DNA of 64,000 bases from XYD12-FULL-36-8 sp964391015 (GTDB taxonomy: Bacteria > Bacteroidota > Ignavibacteria > Ignavibacteriales > Ignavibacteriaceae), in NCBI GenBank assembly GCA_964391015.1, contig CAYMKU010000002.1, forward strand, positions 139,756 through 203,755. The letters run 5' to 3'. This document shows positions 17,407 to 25,149 of the stretch, one piece after another. Positions within the stretch are counted from its first letter, which is position 1; each line of letters starts with the position of its first letter. Position numbers and translations under genes: made by a program. Under the pieces are notes generated by a model that saw only the letters and a list, made by a program, of their open reading frames with translations, was not told where the DNA came from and ran no database searches.

Positions 17407-19542
17407 TTAATATGGATTAGTTTCTCCAAGTGAAATAAACATCCCGATGAAAGCGCTTCGCAGTAAGGGCGATAAAATCGGTTCTCTAAATTTCCCATCC
17501 GAAGAATAATTATAGCCGTAAACGTTGTTTATTCCCAAAAGATTATCTATTGAGAAAAATATTACTGTAAAATTACCGAAGACATTGGTGAGATAGCTGC
17601 CGTTCAAGCTTAGGTTATGATAGCTTTTTGCATGGTCACCAAGGAATTGAGGATTGTTCGGATTAAAATAAGGACGTCCTGTTGCGAACGAATATGTAAT
17701 TCCAATTAACGTAGTTATATCCTGTATCCAATGCTTTGCAACAAGAGAAAATGTGTGCGGAGTTGCAAAAGTTGGTGGTGCAAGCATTGGGTAATTTCTG
17801 AAATTACGTTTTGTATCGAGATATGAATACGAAATCCAATACTCTGTATGAGGAACGGTTTCTCGGTCCCTCCAGAAAACATCTATCCCTTTTGCATAAC
17901 CGCTTCCATTATTGCTGAAATCTACATGCGTCAAATTAAAATACGGATAAGTGTAAACCGTTCCCTTTGCCAGCTTATCATAATCTTTATAATATGCTTC
18001 TATTCTAAAAGTTCTGCTTTCGCCAATATATTGATAATTAAAAATGTAATGCGTTGCTTTTTCGAAATCAAAATCTTTAGTCATTAGTAGATAATCTTGT
18101 CCTGGAGTCTGATAAAATTCTCCGTAAGCAAAATTTAGCTGATCATAAATACCAAGACGATAAGCAAGCGAGCCTCTTGGGGCAATATTTGTTTTGTCAA
18201 TTGCTTTGGAATGCTCAAGCCGTCCACCAATTCTTGCCGCTAAATCTTTCGTGAAGAAAACATCAGCTTCTAAAAAACCCGCAGAATATGTTTCGTCCAG
18301 CTTTCCTTCCAAATTGTTGAAAGCAGTTTTTGCATTAAGATTTTGGATTTCTCCCCCGAAAGTTATAAATGAATTTGCGAATAGATTTTTAGTGATCGTG
18401 ATCTTTCCTGTCTGAAAGATATCATCACGTTTTACTCTATCAGCATTTATATCGTTTTTAACCTTATCAAAGCTAAGGGAATATCCGGCAAACAAAGTTC
18501 CATCACCAAAAATTATATCACGATAGTTTGTATTGATGAAAAAGTTATTGCTTTTTTGCGAGAAGAAATTCTTTCGCGAAAGATTATCTAGATTTTTCAT
18601 ACGAAGAGATAAATCACCAAAGCTGTATGAGCCAAATACTTTAAGCATTCCATTCTCGTTAATTTTTTGCCTAAAGTTTGCTGAACCCTCAATACCAATT
18701 GGTGCTTGTTCCCAATCAGTTCTCTGTTTTTGAACTTTAAAATAGGGGCCTAAATTATAATAACCCCCCTCAAAAGCCAGAGATGAGTTTTCCCATCTTT
18801 GAACATGCGACCCACCGAGACCAAGCGCCATCAAACTAATTGCACTTTGCGTCTTTGGTGCAAGGTCTTGTGATTTTAATACCAGCACAGATGACAGTGC
18901 TTGTCCATATTGTGCTGAGTATCCGCCGGTACTGAAAATGGTTCCCTTAAAAAGCATTGGTGAAAACCTTCCTCGCGCTGGAATATCAGGCACGCTGCTG
19001 TAAAAGGGATTTTGAACAACCATTTCATCAATAATTGTTTTTGCTTCAGCAGCCGAACCGCCGCGAACAAACAAACCCTCGGTTTCACCGATTTGCTGGG
19101 TGCCTGGTAAAGTTTCTAATGTAGAATAAATATCTGCGTCAGCCCCTGTTGTCAAAATGTCGAGAGGGCGAAGAATTACTGCTTTGTTTTCATCGCTTGC
19201 TTCAAATGATCCAGCTGAAATTACAACCGTACTAAGCTCGGTTGATTCTTGCTCAAGCACGATTTCAAAAGATTTATTTTTTCCATCAAGCATAACATTT
19301 TGCGAGTGCGTTTTATATCCAACAAAGCTTACAATTAATACACCTTCACCTGTTTCATCTGTTGTGAATAAAAAGGTGCCATCTTTTTCCGAGGATATAC
19401 CGTCATAGGTATCTTTTAGGAAAACATTTGCTCCTGGTAATGGCTGTTTATCCTTATCCATTACTTTCCCGGATATTTTTGTTTGCCCAAGCATTGCGAG
19501 AGAAAAAATGAGAATTGTTATTACAGTAAAAATTTTTTTCAT
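17407..19542 (-). CDS. TonB-dependent outer-membrane receptor
   Basis: 711 aa. It has a signal peptide (MKKIFTVITILIFSLAMLG), then a carboxypeptidase-regulatory-like domain (KISGKVMDKDKQPLPGANV, about residues 22-100) as in Bacteroidota receptors. The plug domain follows (GLFVRGGSAAEAKTIIDEM; PARGRFSP; GGYSAQYGQALSSVL), then a long beta-barrel. The C-terminus ends in a short strand (GMFISLGETNPY). It imports a substrate across the outer membrane using TonB energy; the ligand is not evident and there is no SusD-like neighbour. It heads a two-gene unit with the TPR protein. Confidence 0.88.
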   Translation of the reverse strand: MKKIFTVITILIFSLAMLGQTKISGKVMDKDKQPLPGANVFLKDTYDGISSEKDGTFLFTTDETGEGVLIVSFVGYKTHSQNVMLDGKNKSFEIVLEQESTELSTVVISAGSFEASDENKAVILRPLDILTTGADADIYSTLETLPGTQQIGETEGLFVRGGSAAEAKTIIDEMVVQNPFYSSVPDIPARGRFSPMLFKGTIFSTGGYSAQYGQALSSVLVLKSQDLAPKTQSAISLMALGLGGSHVQRWENSSLAFEGGYYNLGPYFKVQKQRTDWEQAPIGIEGSANFRQKINENGMLKVFGSYSFGDLSLRMKNLDNLSRKNFFSQKSNNFFINTNYRDIIFGDGTLFAGYSLSFDKVKNDINADRVKRDDIFQTGKITITKNLFANSFITFGGEIQNLNAKTAFNNLEGKLDETYSAGFLEADVFFTKDLAARIGGRLEHSKAIDKTNIAPRGSLAYRLGIYDQLNFAYGEFYQTPGQDYLLMTKDFDFEKATHYIFNYQYIGESRTFRIEAYYKDYDKLAKGTVYTYPYFNLTHVDFSNNGSGYAKGIDVFWRDRETVPHTEYWISYSYLDTKRNFRNYPMLAPPTFATPHTFSLVAKHWIQDITTLIGITYSFATGRPYFNPNNPQFLGDHAKSYHNLSLNGSYLTNVFGNFTVIFFSIDNLLGINNVYGYNYSSDGKFREPILSPLLRSAFIGMFISLGETNPY

Positions 19543-19865
19543 CAGTAGCTATATTACAATATTGAAATTTATCTAATGAAAAATAATCCCAAACAACCTC
19601 AGCAAAAAACAATTATAGGTGAATGGGCTAAACTTATCGGTAAACGGAGGAAATAACGCTCATAATAAAACTTTTGGGGACACAACAAATAAAAAATGTT
19701 ACCCAATCAATGTTTCCGGAAAGGATGTGCGATTCATCCCCCGCAAGTGCAAGCTTAAAGAGATTCCTAGCAGATGATATTTTTTGAATCAGATAATTCA
19801 CAAAGGCAAGTTATTGATCAGGAAATTTTTTCCCGCATTTACCACATATCATATTTTACTCTTAA
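19543..19865. other. Gene-free region upstream of the TonB receptor
   Basis: Only very short frames occur here. On the minus strand a frame starts MICGKCGKKFPDQ and stops at once, possibly the remnant of a zinc-ribbon gene, but this is too short to call. The promoter of the TonB receptor gene should lie near 19550-19620; no clear boxes were seen. Confidence 0.35.
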
Positions 19866-20039
19866 CTAGATTAACCAAGAAACGTATTTGCTGAAATACT
19901 CGCCTAAGTAATAAGGCCAAAGAAGGATTGCTAACAATCCTTTCCAAAAAGCGAGCTTTAAAAACCCGATAGTGAACAACCAGCCGATCGCCCAAACCGG
20001 TCCCATTATTCCAGCAACCTCTACTTTCTTTTCTGCCAT
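19866..20039 (-). CDS. Small membrane protein (57 aa), unknown function
   Basis: The frame starts at ATG 20039 with AGAGG five bases upstream and ends at TAG 19866-19868. The protein begins with a polar MAEKKVEVAGIMGP. It then has two hydrophobic stretches (VWAIGWLFTIGFLKLAF and GLLAILLWPYYLGEYF), giving one long or two short membrane helices rich in Trp and aromatic residues. The good ribosome-binding site and the membrane-like composition support it as a real gene. It resembles the small DUF-type membrane proteins common in bacteria, but I do not recognise the family. A terminator for the RRM gene lies just upstream at 20086-20108. Confidence 0.7.
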   Translation of the reverse strand: MAEKKVEVAGIMGPVWAIGWLFTIGFLKLAFWKGLLAILLWPYYLGEYFSKYVSWLI

Positions 20040-20085
20040 GATAACCTCTTAGTAAACTAAAAAATTTTACATATTTAAAATAATA

Positions 20086-20108
20086 AAGGCGCCTATTAAA
20101 GACGCCTT
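20086..20108 (-). terminator. Terminator of the second RRM protein gene
   Basis: The stem AAGGCG/CGCCTT has one interior mismatch near the loop. On the minus strand TTATTATTTTAAA follows. It lies 25 bases after the gene stop and uses the same GGCG stem as the terminator of paralogue 1. Confidence 0.65.
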
Positions 20109-20132
20109 ATCGGAAAATATTCTGCTTATTCT

Positions 20133-20384
20133 TTAACTGCGTGGTTTAGCTTCGTTAACTACGATATTTCTACCATTCAATTCCGAGTTATTTAATGCTT
20201 TGATAGCATTGGTGGCAGCTGTGGAATCCTCCATTTCAACAAAGGCAAAACCTCTGGATCTGCCTGTTTCGCGATCCTTAACAACTTTAGCCGAAACAAC
20301 CTCACCGTGTTCCTGAAAAACTGCTTGCAATGCGTTGTCGTCTACTGACCAGGGAAGCGATCCCACAAATAATTTAGTACTCAC
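20133..20384 (-). CDS. RRM-domain RNA-binding protein (paralogue 2)
   Basis: 83 aa, close to the protein at 9790-10041 along its whole length (same MSTKLFVGSLPWSV start and NGRNIVVNEAK end). RNP2 is LFVGSL and RNP1 is RGFAFVEM. The start is GTG 20384 with AGAGG eight bases upstream. The duplication includes the leader hairpin and the terminator type, so the whole transcription unit was probably copied. Expected role: small RNA chaperone in the cytoplasm, possibly under a different stress cue than paralogue 1. Confidence 0.9.
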   Translation of the reverse strand: MSTKLFVGSLPWSVDDNALQAVFQEHGEVVSAKVVKDRETGRSRGFAFVEMEDSTAATNAIKALNNSELNGRNIVVNEAKPRS

Positions 20385-20416
20385 TAAAAAACCTCTAAAA
20401 ATAAATTATAAAAAAC

Positions 20417-20434
20417 ATCCGGCTTAAACCGGAT
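20417..20434 (-). promoter_or_regulatory. Leader hairpin of RRM gene 2
   Basis: A perfect 6-bp stem ATCCGG/CCGGAT with a 6-base loop lies 33-50 bases upstream of the GTG start. Position and CCGG core match the hairpin at 10073-10087 in front of paralogue 1. Confidence 0.55.
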
Positions 20435-20491
20435 AGGCAAAGATAGAGAGAATCTCATGATTAACCTAATTAATTTTCCTTAATGAGTGGC

Positions 20492-22144
20492 TCATCTAAA
20501 TATCGGTGGGTGTTGTTTGTGAAACCTTGTTGCATCCTGATATGTCTTTGCAAAAGCAATCAGTTTTCCCTCCTCAAATAGTCTTCCTATGAATGTTATG
20601 CTCGTCGGGGTTCCTTTCTCAGAAAATCCATTGGGAAAAACTACACATGGGTGACCGGTCAAGTTTGTTAGGAGCAGATTATTCCCTTCCCACGACGGTG
20701 CAATATAAATATCGATTTTTTCCATCATTGTTTGCATCTCCTGAATTAGCATATCTCTAATTCTATTCGCATTAATATATTCTACGGCTGTTATAAAATG
20801 TGAGGCGCGAAATGAATTTGGCCAAGCTCTTTTAATTTGTCTCACCATTCTATCATCTTCGTTGCTTCGAGTAAGCTCATCAAACGCAGCGGCAGCTTCG
20901 GCAGACAAAATAATTGAAAGATCATCTATTGGAAATTTTGGTAGTTCAATTGGGATTAATTCTATTCCCAGTTCATCTAATTTCGCAAGAGTTATTGAGT
21001 CGTTAACATGAAAATCGTATGGTTTATCAAAATCGTTTTTTAAATACCCTATTTTCAAATCCTTAAGATTAATATCGCAATCGTAGGTGAATGAAGCATC
21101 ATAAAGTGTTTGGTCAATTCCATCTGTTCCATTAATAATGTTGAAAACAATTGCCAGATCTTCTGCGTTTCTACAAATTGGTCCAATCTTATCCATTGAC
21201 CAGCTCAATGCCATTGCACCGGTCCGACTAACTCTTCCATAAGTTGGTCGCAATCCTGTAGCTCCACAAACTGTTGAAGGTGAAACAATGGAGCCGTATG
21301 TTTCCGTACCAATTGCAAATGGAATTAATCCTGCAGAAACAGCCGAGGCAGAGCCTGCCGAAGAACCGCTTGAACCATTTGTGGTATCCCAAGGATTGCG
21401 AGTTTCCCCCCCAAACCAGACATCTCCCCATGCAAGTTCTCCCATTGTGAGTTTAGCAACTAACACGGCGCCGGCGTCTTCGAGCTTTTTAATTACTGTT
21501 GCATCTTCGTTAATCATTTGGTTTTTGAATGGAACAGAACCCCATGTTGTTTTATAATCTTTTGTTGCAAGAAGATCCTTCACTCCGAAAGGAATCCCAT
21601 GAAGCAAGCCGCGGTACTTTCCAGCGGCAATTTCCTCGTCCATTAACCTTGCTTGATTAATTGCTCGCTCTTTTGTTAGAACAATAACGCAATGCAAAAC
21701 CGGATCATATTTTTCTAATCGTTCAAGGAAAATTTCTATGAGTCGTGTCGAAGTGATTTGTTTTGTCCTAATAAGTTCCGCCAATTCACCTATAGAATAA
21801 AAAGCAAGGTCGTTCTTATCCTTCGGCATTTTTACATAAGAGTAACTGCTGAAATGCAAAGGTCTTCGCTCTTTTGGAAAACTATACCCAACCGGGATCG
21901 GGTTAAATAGAATCGCTGGTGGAATGTCATTGTTCAGATGAATCTCTCTTATTTTTTTATAATTACCCAGCTGTTCATCTAAATAATCAATCATTGAATC
22001 TCTTTCTGCATCGGTGAACTCCAGTCCGATAATTTTTTCTGCAGCAATAATATTTTCTTTGCCTATCGTCTGTGAAAATGTTTTATGATTTGTTGTGAGA
22101 GATGCAAATAAAAGTATAAAAGTTATTCCGATTATCTTTTTCAT
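20492..22144 (-). CDS. Exported amidase (amidase signature family)
   Basis: 550 aa from ATG 22144, which gives a signal peptide (MKKIIGITFILLFASL, cleavage near SQ); further start codons lie 15 and 27 bases upstream. The amidase core shows Lys189 in PFGVKDL, the Ser-rich segment NGSSGSSAGSA with cis-Ser near 261, and the nucleophile near Ser285 in GTETYGSIVSPS. Together these form the Ser-cisSer-Lys triad. It hydrolyses amide bonds of an unknown substrate, probably outside the cytoplasm. The stop of the upstream RsiV-like gene is 16 bases before the start, so the two are likely co-transcribed. Confidence 0.88.
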   Translation of the reverse strand: MKKIIGITFILLFASLTTNHKTFSQTIGKENIIAAEKIIGLEFTDAERDSMIDYLDEQLGNYKKIREIHLNNDIPPAILFNPIPVGYSFPKERRPLHFSSYSYVKMPKDKNDLAFYSIGELAELIRTKQITSTRLIEIFLERLEKYDPVLHCVIVLTKERAINQARLMDEEIAAGKYRGLLHGIPFGVKDLLATKDYKTTWGSVPFKNQMINEDATVIKKLEDAGAVLVAKLTMGELAWGDVWFGGETRNPWDTTNGSSGSSAGSASAVSAGLIPFAIGTETYGSIVSPSTVCGATGLRPTYGRVSRTGAMALSWSMDKIGPICRNAEDLAIVFNIINGTDGIDQTLYDASFTYDCDINLKDLKIGYLKNDFDKPYDFHVNDSITLAKLDELGIELIPIELPKFPIDDLSIILSAEAAAAFDELTRSNEDDRMVRQIKRAWPNSFRASHFITAVEYINANRIRDMLIQEMQTMMEKIDIYIAPSWEGNNLLLTNLTGHPCVVFPNGFSEKGTPTSITFIGRLFEEGKLIAFAKTYQDATRFHKQHPPIFR

Positions 22145-22160
22145 GTTGCTTTCTTTCATT

Positions 22161-22967
22161 TTAGTTGACAACTACTCTTGATAACAATCCATCGTGTTTG
22201 ATTAAACCAGTTATTACACCAAAAGGAATTAAAATCTCTGTTGGCCCCATCGCATATGGAGCAATTTCATAGGAGTTAAAATAGAAAACCAGTCCATCAC
22301 TTTTGATTCCGAAATTTTCATTCAAAGCAAACGTGTTATCTTCAAACCAGAAACCTGCTTCTTCCAAATTTTCATCTGATTTCATATTTTTATCTTTACG
22401 GAATAATTTTTCGCCTATACTGTTCAAGTCCTTTTCATACCCCGAAATCAAAACATCAGATAGCGACAATTGCTTTCCATTTTGCAAATTGAAATTAGCA
22501 AAATAAACTCCAGAATTTCCATGAGCACCACCAAGGAAGCGATAAAATTCTGATTGCAAAGAGATAATTGATTTATCATTATAAATCACCGAAATCGAAC
22601 TGGTGATGTCCCACGGTAAGGTATAATCCGAAAATTCTTTCTGCATCTTTTCATAATCTTTAAAGAAAACTCCTGCCATTTCATCAAGTGATTTGGTTTT
22701 CTTTGTGTTGAAGTAATTACTCAGAAGGGAATTCATGATATAATTCGTAATGCTGTCTTTTACAAAACTATTGTGGGCGTGTTTTATTTCAGGATATTCT
22801 AACGCGATAGACGCGCAATCTGACCCCGAAGAATCGCACAAACCAAATTTCTTTTCATATTTCTTATAACCAAATTGAATCTTAAAATCGTCTTCAGTTT
22901 TGTGAGTGCAACTGACAGCAAAAATAAGAATAATGAAACAACCTGCTGATACTGCCTTGATTTTCAT
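22161..22967 (-). CDS. Lipoprotein with DUF4163/DUF3298 (RsiV-like) domains
   Basis: 268 aa. A lipoprotein signal ends in FAVSC near residue 20. The mature part has a DUF4163-like segment (SDYTLPWDITSSISVIYND) with FYRFLGGAHGNSG, then a DUF3298-type end (LVFYFNSYEIAPYAMGPTEI). These domains occur in the extracytoplasmic part of the anti-sigma factor RsiV, but here there is no sigma-binding N-terminus or membrane anchor of that type. The protein is probably a surface or periplasmic lipoprotein. It precedes the amidase gene. Confidence 0.82.
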   Translation of the reverse strand: MKIKAVSAGCFIILIFAVSCTHKTEDDFKIQFGYKKYEKKFGLCDSSGSDCASIALEYPEIKHAHNSFVKDSITNYIMNSLLSNYFNTKKTKSLDEMAGVFFKDYEKMQKEFSDYTLPWDITSSISVIYNDKSIISLQSEFYRFLGGAHGNSGVYFANFNLQNGKQLSLSDVLISGYEKDLNSIGEKLFRKDKNMKSDENLEEAGFWFEDNTFALNENFGIKSDGLVFYFNSYEIAPYAMGPTEILIPFGVITGLIKHDGLLSRVVVN

Positions 22968-23114
22968 AAAACATCCTTCCGTTTTCTTAAAAATAAAGTT
23001 TATTCGATCAATTTAGTTACATGAATATAACATAAATCTCCTTTTTAATTTATTTTTCATTTTCTAATTTTAATCCTCAAGATTCTCACATAAGCACCTA
23101 TTCATTTCATTTAT

Positions 23115-23813
23115 ATGGACAAGAATATGAAAAATAATTTTCCAAGCTGTGCTGCTGATTTTCTCGGCAAACTTTCCCGTAATAACAATAGGGAGTGGTT
23201 TGAGCTTCATAGAGATGATTACAAATCAATGCTCTTAGAGCCCGCACAAAATTTTGTTATCGAGATGGGAACTAAGCTGCAGACAATCAGACCAAATATA
23301 CTCGCAATTCCTAAGATTGATAAATCTATTTTTCGTCTTCATCGAGATGTTCGTTTTAGCAAAGAAAAATCTCCTTATAAAACCAATCTTGGAATTTTAT
23401 TTTGGGAGGGAGATGATAAAAAACTGGAGAGCTCAGGATTTTATTTCCACATAGAGCCAAAATATTTTTTCCTTGGTGCAGGTACATATATCTTTTCCGA
23501 CAGCATGATAAAAGTATACCGAGAAGCTTTGAGTGATAAAACGGCTGGGGAGCAAATCACCACCGCAATCAAAAAAGTTAAGAAAGCTGGTTATCAAATT
23601 GGAGGACAGCATTTCAAAAGGTTGCCCAAAGGATTCGATGAGAATTCTACACATGCAGAACTTTTACTTCACAATGGATTATACTGCTATCTTGAGAGCA
23701 AGGAGATTGCTCAACTTAAACCAAAGACCATTATTGATTTTTGCTTCAAACACTTTAAGACGATGCTTCCTGTACATTCGTGGTTAGCAGATGTCCTGCC
23801 TTTATTTAGATAG
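23115..23813 (+). CDS. DUF2461 (TIGR02453) family protein
   Basis: 232 aa, normal length. Family hallmarks are DFLGKLSRNNNREWFELHR at the N-terminus, then FRLHRDVRFSKEKSPYKTN and GFYFHIEPKYFFLGAGTY. The biochemical role of this widespread family is unknown. ATG 23115 and ATG 23127 are both possible starts. A stand-alone or two-gene unit with the NTF2-like gene 23 bases downstream. Confidence 0.88.
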   Translation: MDKNMKNNFPSCAADFLGKLSRNNNREWFELHRDDYKSMLLEPAQNFVIEMGTKLQTIRPNILAIPKIDKSIFRLHRDVRFSKEKSPYKTNLGILFWEGDDKKLESSGFYFHIEPKYFFLGAGTYIFSDSMIKVYREALSDKTAGEQITTAIKKVKKAGYQIGGQHFKRLPKGFDENSTHAELLLHNGLYCYLESKEIAQLKPKTIIDFCFKHFKTMLPVHSWLADVLPLFR

Positions 23814-23836
23814 TTAATTTTTTTAGGAAATGATCT

Positions 23837-24313
23837 ATGAAGCATTTTTTTATCTTTGCTTTTTTGCTTTTCATCGTACCATTAACCGCTCAAGAAATCG
23901 ATGCCCAGTTTGATAAAGGAAAACAGGAACTACTCAAAGTGGATGCAGAATTCTCAAAACTTTCAGAATCCAGGGGGGTTAATGAGGCATTTTTAACATA
24001 CCTCGATGACGACGGTGTGCTTTTGAGACCGGGCAACCACCCAATTGTTGGTAAAGCAATTATTGAAGAAAGATTTTTCTCTCGACCAGATTCGGGTTAT
24101 ACATTAACGTGGGAACCATTTTATGCAGATATTGCAGAATCGGGAGAGTTGGGCTATACTTTTGGTATTTATGAACTCAGGACAATGGATACAGAAGGAA
24201 GTCCAATTATTAGAAATGGTACCTACGTTTCAATTTGGAAGAAAGATAAATCCGGAAATTGGAAATTTGTCTTGGATACTGGTAACGAGGGATTAGAACA
24301 AAAAAAACCTTAA
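23837..24313 (+). CDS. Exported NTF2-like (DUF4440/SnoaL-type) protein
   Basis: 158 aa with a signal peptide (MKHFFIFAFLLFIVPLTAQ). The mature part begins with a helix containing LLKVDAEFSKLSESRG, followed by AFLTYLDDDGVLLRPG and a sheet ending WKKDKSGNWKFVLDTGNEG. This is the cone-like fold of SnoaL/DUF4440 domains, which bind small ligands or act as isomerases. Outside the cytoplasm the function is unknown. Probably translated with the DUF2461 gene upstream. Confidence 0.78.
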   Translation: MKHFFIFAFLLFIVPLTAQEIDAQFDKGKQELLKVDAEFSKLSESRGVNEAFLTYLDDDGVLLRPGNHPIVGKAIIEERFFSRPDSGYTLTWEPFYADIAESGELGYTFGIYELRTMDTEGSPIIRNGTYVSIWKKDKSGNWKFVLDTGNEGLEQKKP

Positions 24314-24366
24314 CAGCTGCCAGCATAATCTCGTCCGAATAAAGATTAATAATTTTTAATCTATCC

Positions 24367-24399
24367 TTAATCTTCCTTTAACTCTAAACAAGTATGTTT
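24367..24399 (+). promoter_or_regulatory. Regulatory module copy A (TTAA-N7-TTAA-N8-AAGTATGTTT)
   Basis: TTAA at 24367 and at 24378 (11-base step), TTCC between them, and AAGTATGTTT at 24390-24399. The same elements with the same spacing occur at 24702-24734. A TATAAA hexamer follows at 24416-24421. Two half-sites 11 bases apart are typical of OmpR/PhoB-type response regulators, and one such regulator is encoded at 25150. Confidence 0.55.
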
Positions 24400-24477
24400 C
24401 TTAAAAAATTTAGCATATAAAAGTATCAACGCAAATGCCTTTAATGGCAAATCAAATAATAATTATGAGCGTATAAC

Positions 24478-24651
24478 ATGAAACTTAAACTCTTTATTGT
24501 GCTTTTCGTATTTTTTTAACACTTAGCTTAAACCAACTATTATTTTCACAAGAGAAAAAAGAGAAGTCGTAAAGGGTGTGAAGAAGGGCCTCGTGGCGGG
24601 CGCTATTATTATGATTCTGCCATCGAAAAGACGTATGTAAAGAAAAATTAA
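24478..24651 (+). pseudogene. Frameshifted small secreted protein (GPRGG-rich)
   Basis: ATG 24478 opens a hydrophobic signal peptide (MKLKLFIVLFVFF) that hits TAA right after a run of seven T. Reading on in the +1 frame gives LTLSLNQLLFSQEKKEKS, a natural end of the signal peptide. After a run of six A, the original frame gives KGCEEGPRGGRYYYDSAIEK and ends KTYVKKN with TAA at 24649. Two compensating slips, one in each homopolymer, would restore a protein of about 57 aa. It may be a decayed gene, a slippage-controlled gene, or a sequencing artefact. It has its own copy of the regulatory module upstream. Confidence 0.55.
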
Positions 24652-24701
24652 TGTTTGTCTTTAAATGATCGCCCAAATGATTAATAAATTTTAATATTTA
24701 A

Positions 24702-24734
24702 TTAAGATTCCTTTAATATTCCAAAAGTATGTTT
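24702..24734 (+). promoter_or_regulatory. Regulatory module copy B upstream of the Lys-rich protein gene
   Basis: TTAA at 24702 and 24713, TTCC between, AAGTATGTTT at 24725-24734, with all spacings identical to copy A. Downstream lies a dyad TTTGAC-N7-GTCAAA at 24745-24763 and then the gene at 24801. Probable binding site for the response regulator encoded two genes downstream; this is an inference from position and spacing. Confidence 0.6.
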
Positions 24735-24800
24735 GGAATGTGTGTTTGACAAATAATGTCAAAAATAATTAACCAATAAAAACAAATAAGGAGTACAAAA

Positions 24801-25079
24801 ATGAAGACCAAGCTCGTTGCCGCCGCAGTTGCATTTACTTTCTTGTTAATGGGTATTAACACCACATCCTTCGCGCAGGACAAAAATTTGAAGCAGGTAA
24901 AGACGAAGACAGAAACCATGAAACAAGAAGTTAAAAAGACCGACGAAGGTGTTAAGAATCAAACTCAAGAAGTGAAAAAAAACGTTGACAAAACCAAAGA
25001 AAAAGTTAAACACCTTAAAACTCACAAAGTGAAAGATCTAAAGAACAAGGAAAAAGAAGTTAAAAGTGAAACCAAGTAG
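24801..25079 (+). CDS. Small exported Lys-rich coiled-coil protein
   Basis: 92 aa with a signal peptide (MKTKLVAAAVAFTFLLMGIN, cleaved after FAQ). The mature 60 residues are almost only Lys, Glu, Val, Thr, Asp, Asn and Gln in a heptad-like pattern (TETMKQEVKKTDEGVKN; VDKTKEKVKHLKTH). It is predicted to be a single periplasmic amphipathic helix. AAGGAG eight bases before the ATG gives strong translation. It precedes a two-component system, an arrangement also seen for small periplasmic stress proteins that modulate such systems. The family is not recognised. Confidence 0.75.
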   Translation: MKTKLVAAAVAFTFLLMGINTTSFAQDKNLKQVKTKTETMKQEVKKTDEGVKNQTQEVKKNVDKTKEKVKHLKTHKVKDLKNKEKEVKSETK

Positions 25080-25103
25080 TTAAAATTCTTTGGTTTGAAT
25101 TAT

Positions 25104-25133
25104 AAAGGAGAGTTTTTAACTCTCCTTTTTTGT
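25104..25133 (+). terminator. Strong terminator between Lys-rich protein gene and response regulator gene
   Basis: An 11-bp perfect stem AAAGGAGAGTT/AACTCTCCTTT with a TTT loop is followed by further T residues. It ends only 17 bases before the ATG of the response regulator. It should separate expression of the abundant small protein from that of the regulator, which is then made by read-through or from an internal promoter. Confidence 0.85.
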
Positions 25134-25149
25134 TTCTAAATTGTTTGCA

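Noticed and set aside
19576..19656. 26-codon frame MKNNPKQPQQKTIIGEWAKL
   Set aside because: Too short, no ribosome-binding site and no recognisable features.
19700..19855. Minus-strand frame starting MICGKCGKKF, zinc-ribbon-like
   Set aside because: It stops after 13 codons, and other frames do not continue the motif convincingly; mentioned only in the gap entry.
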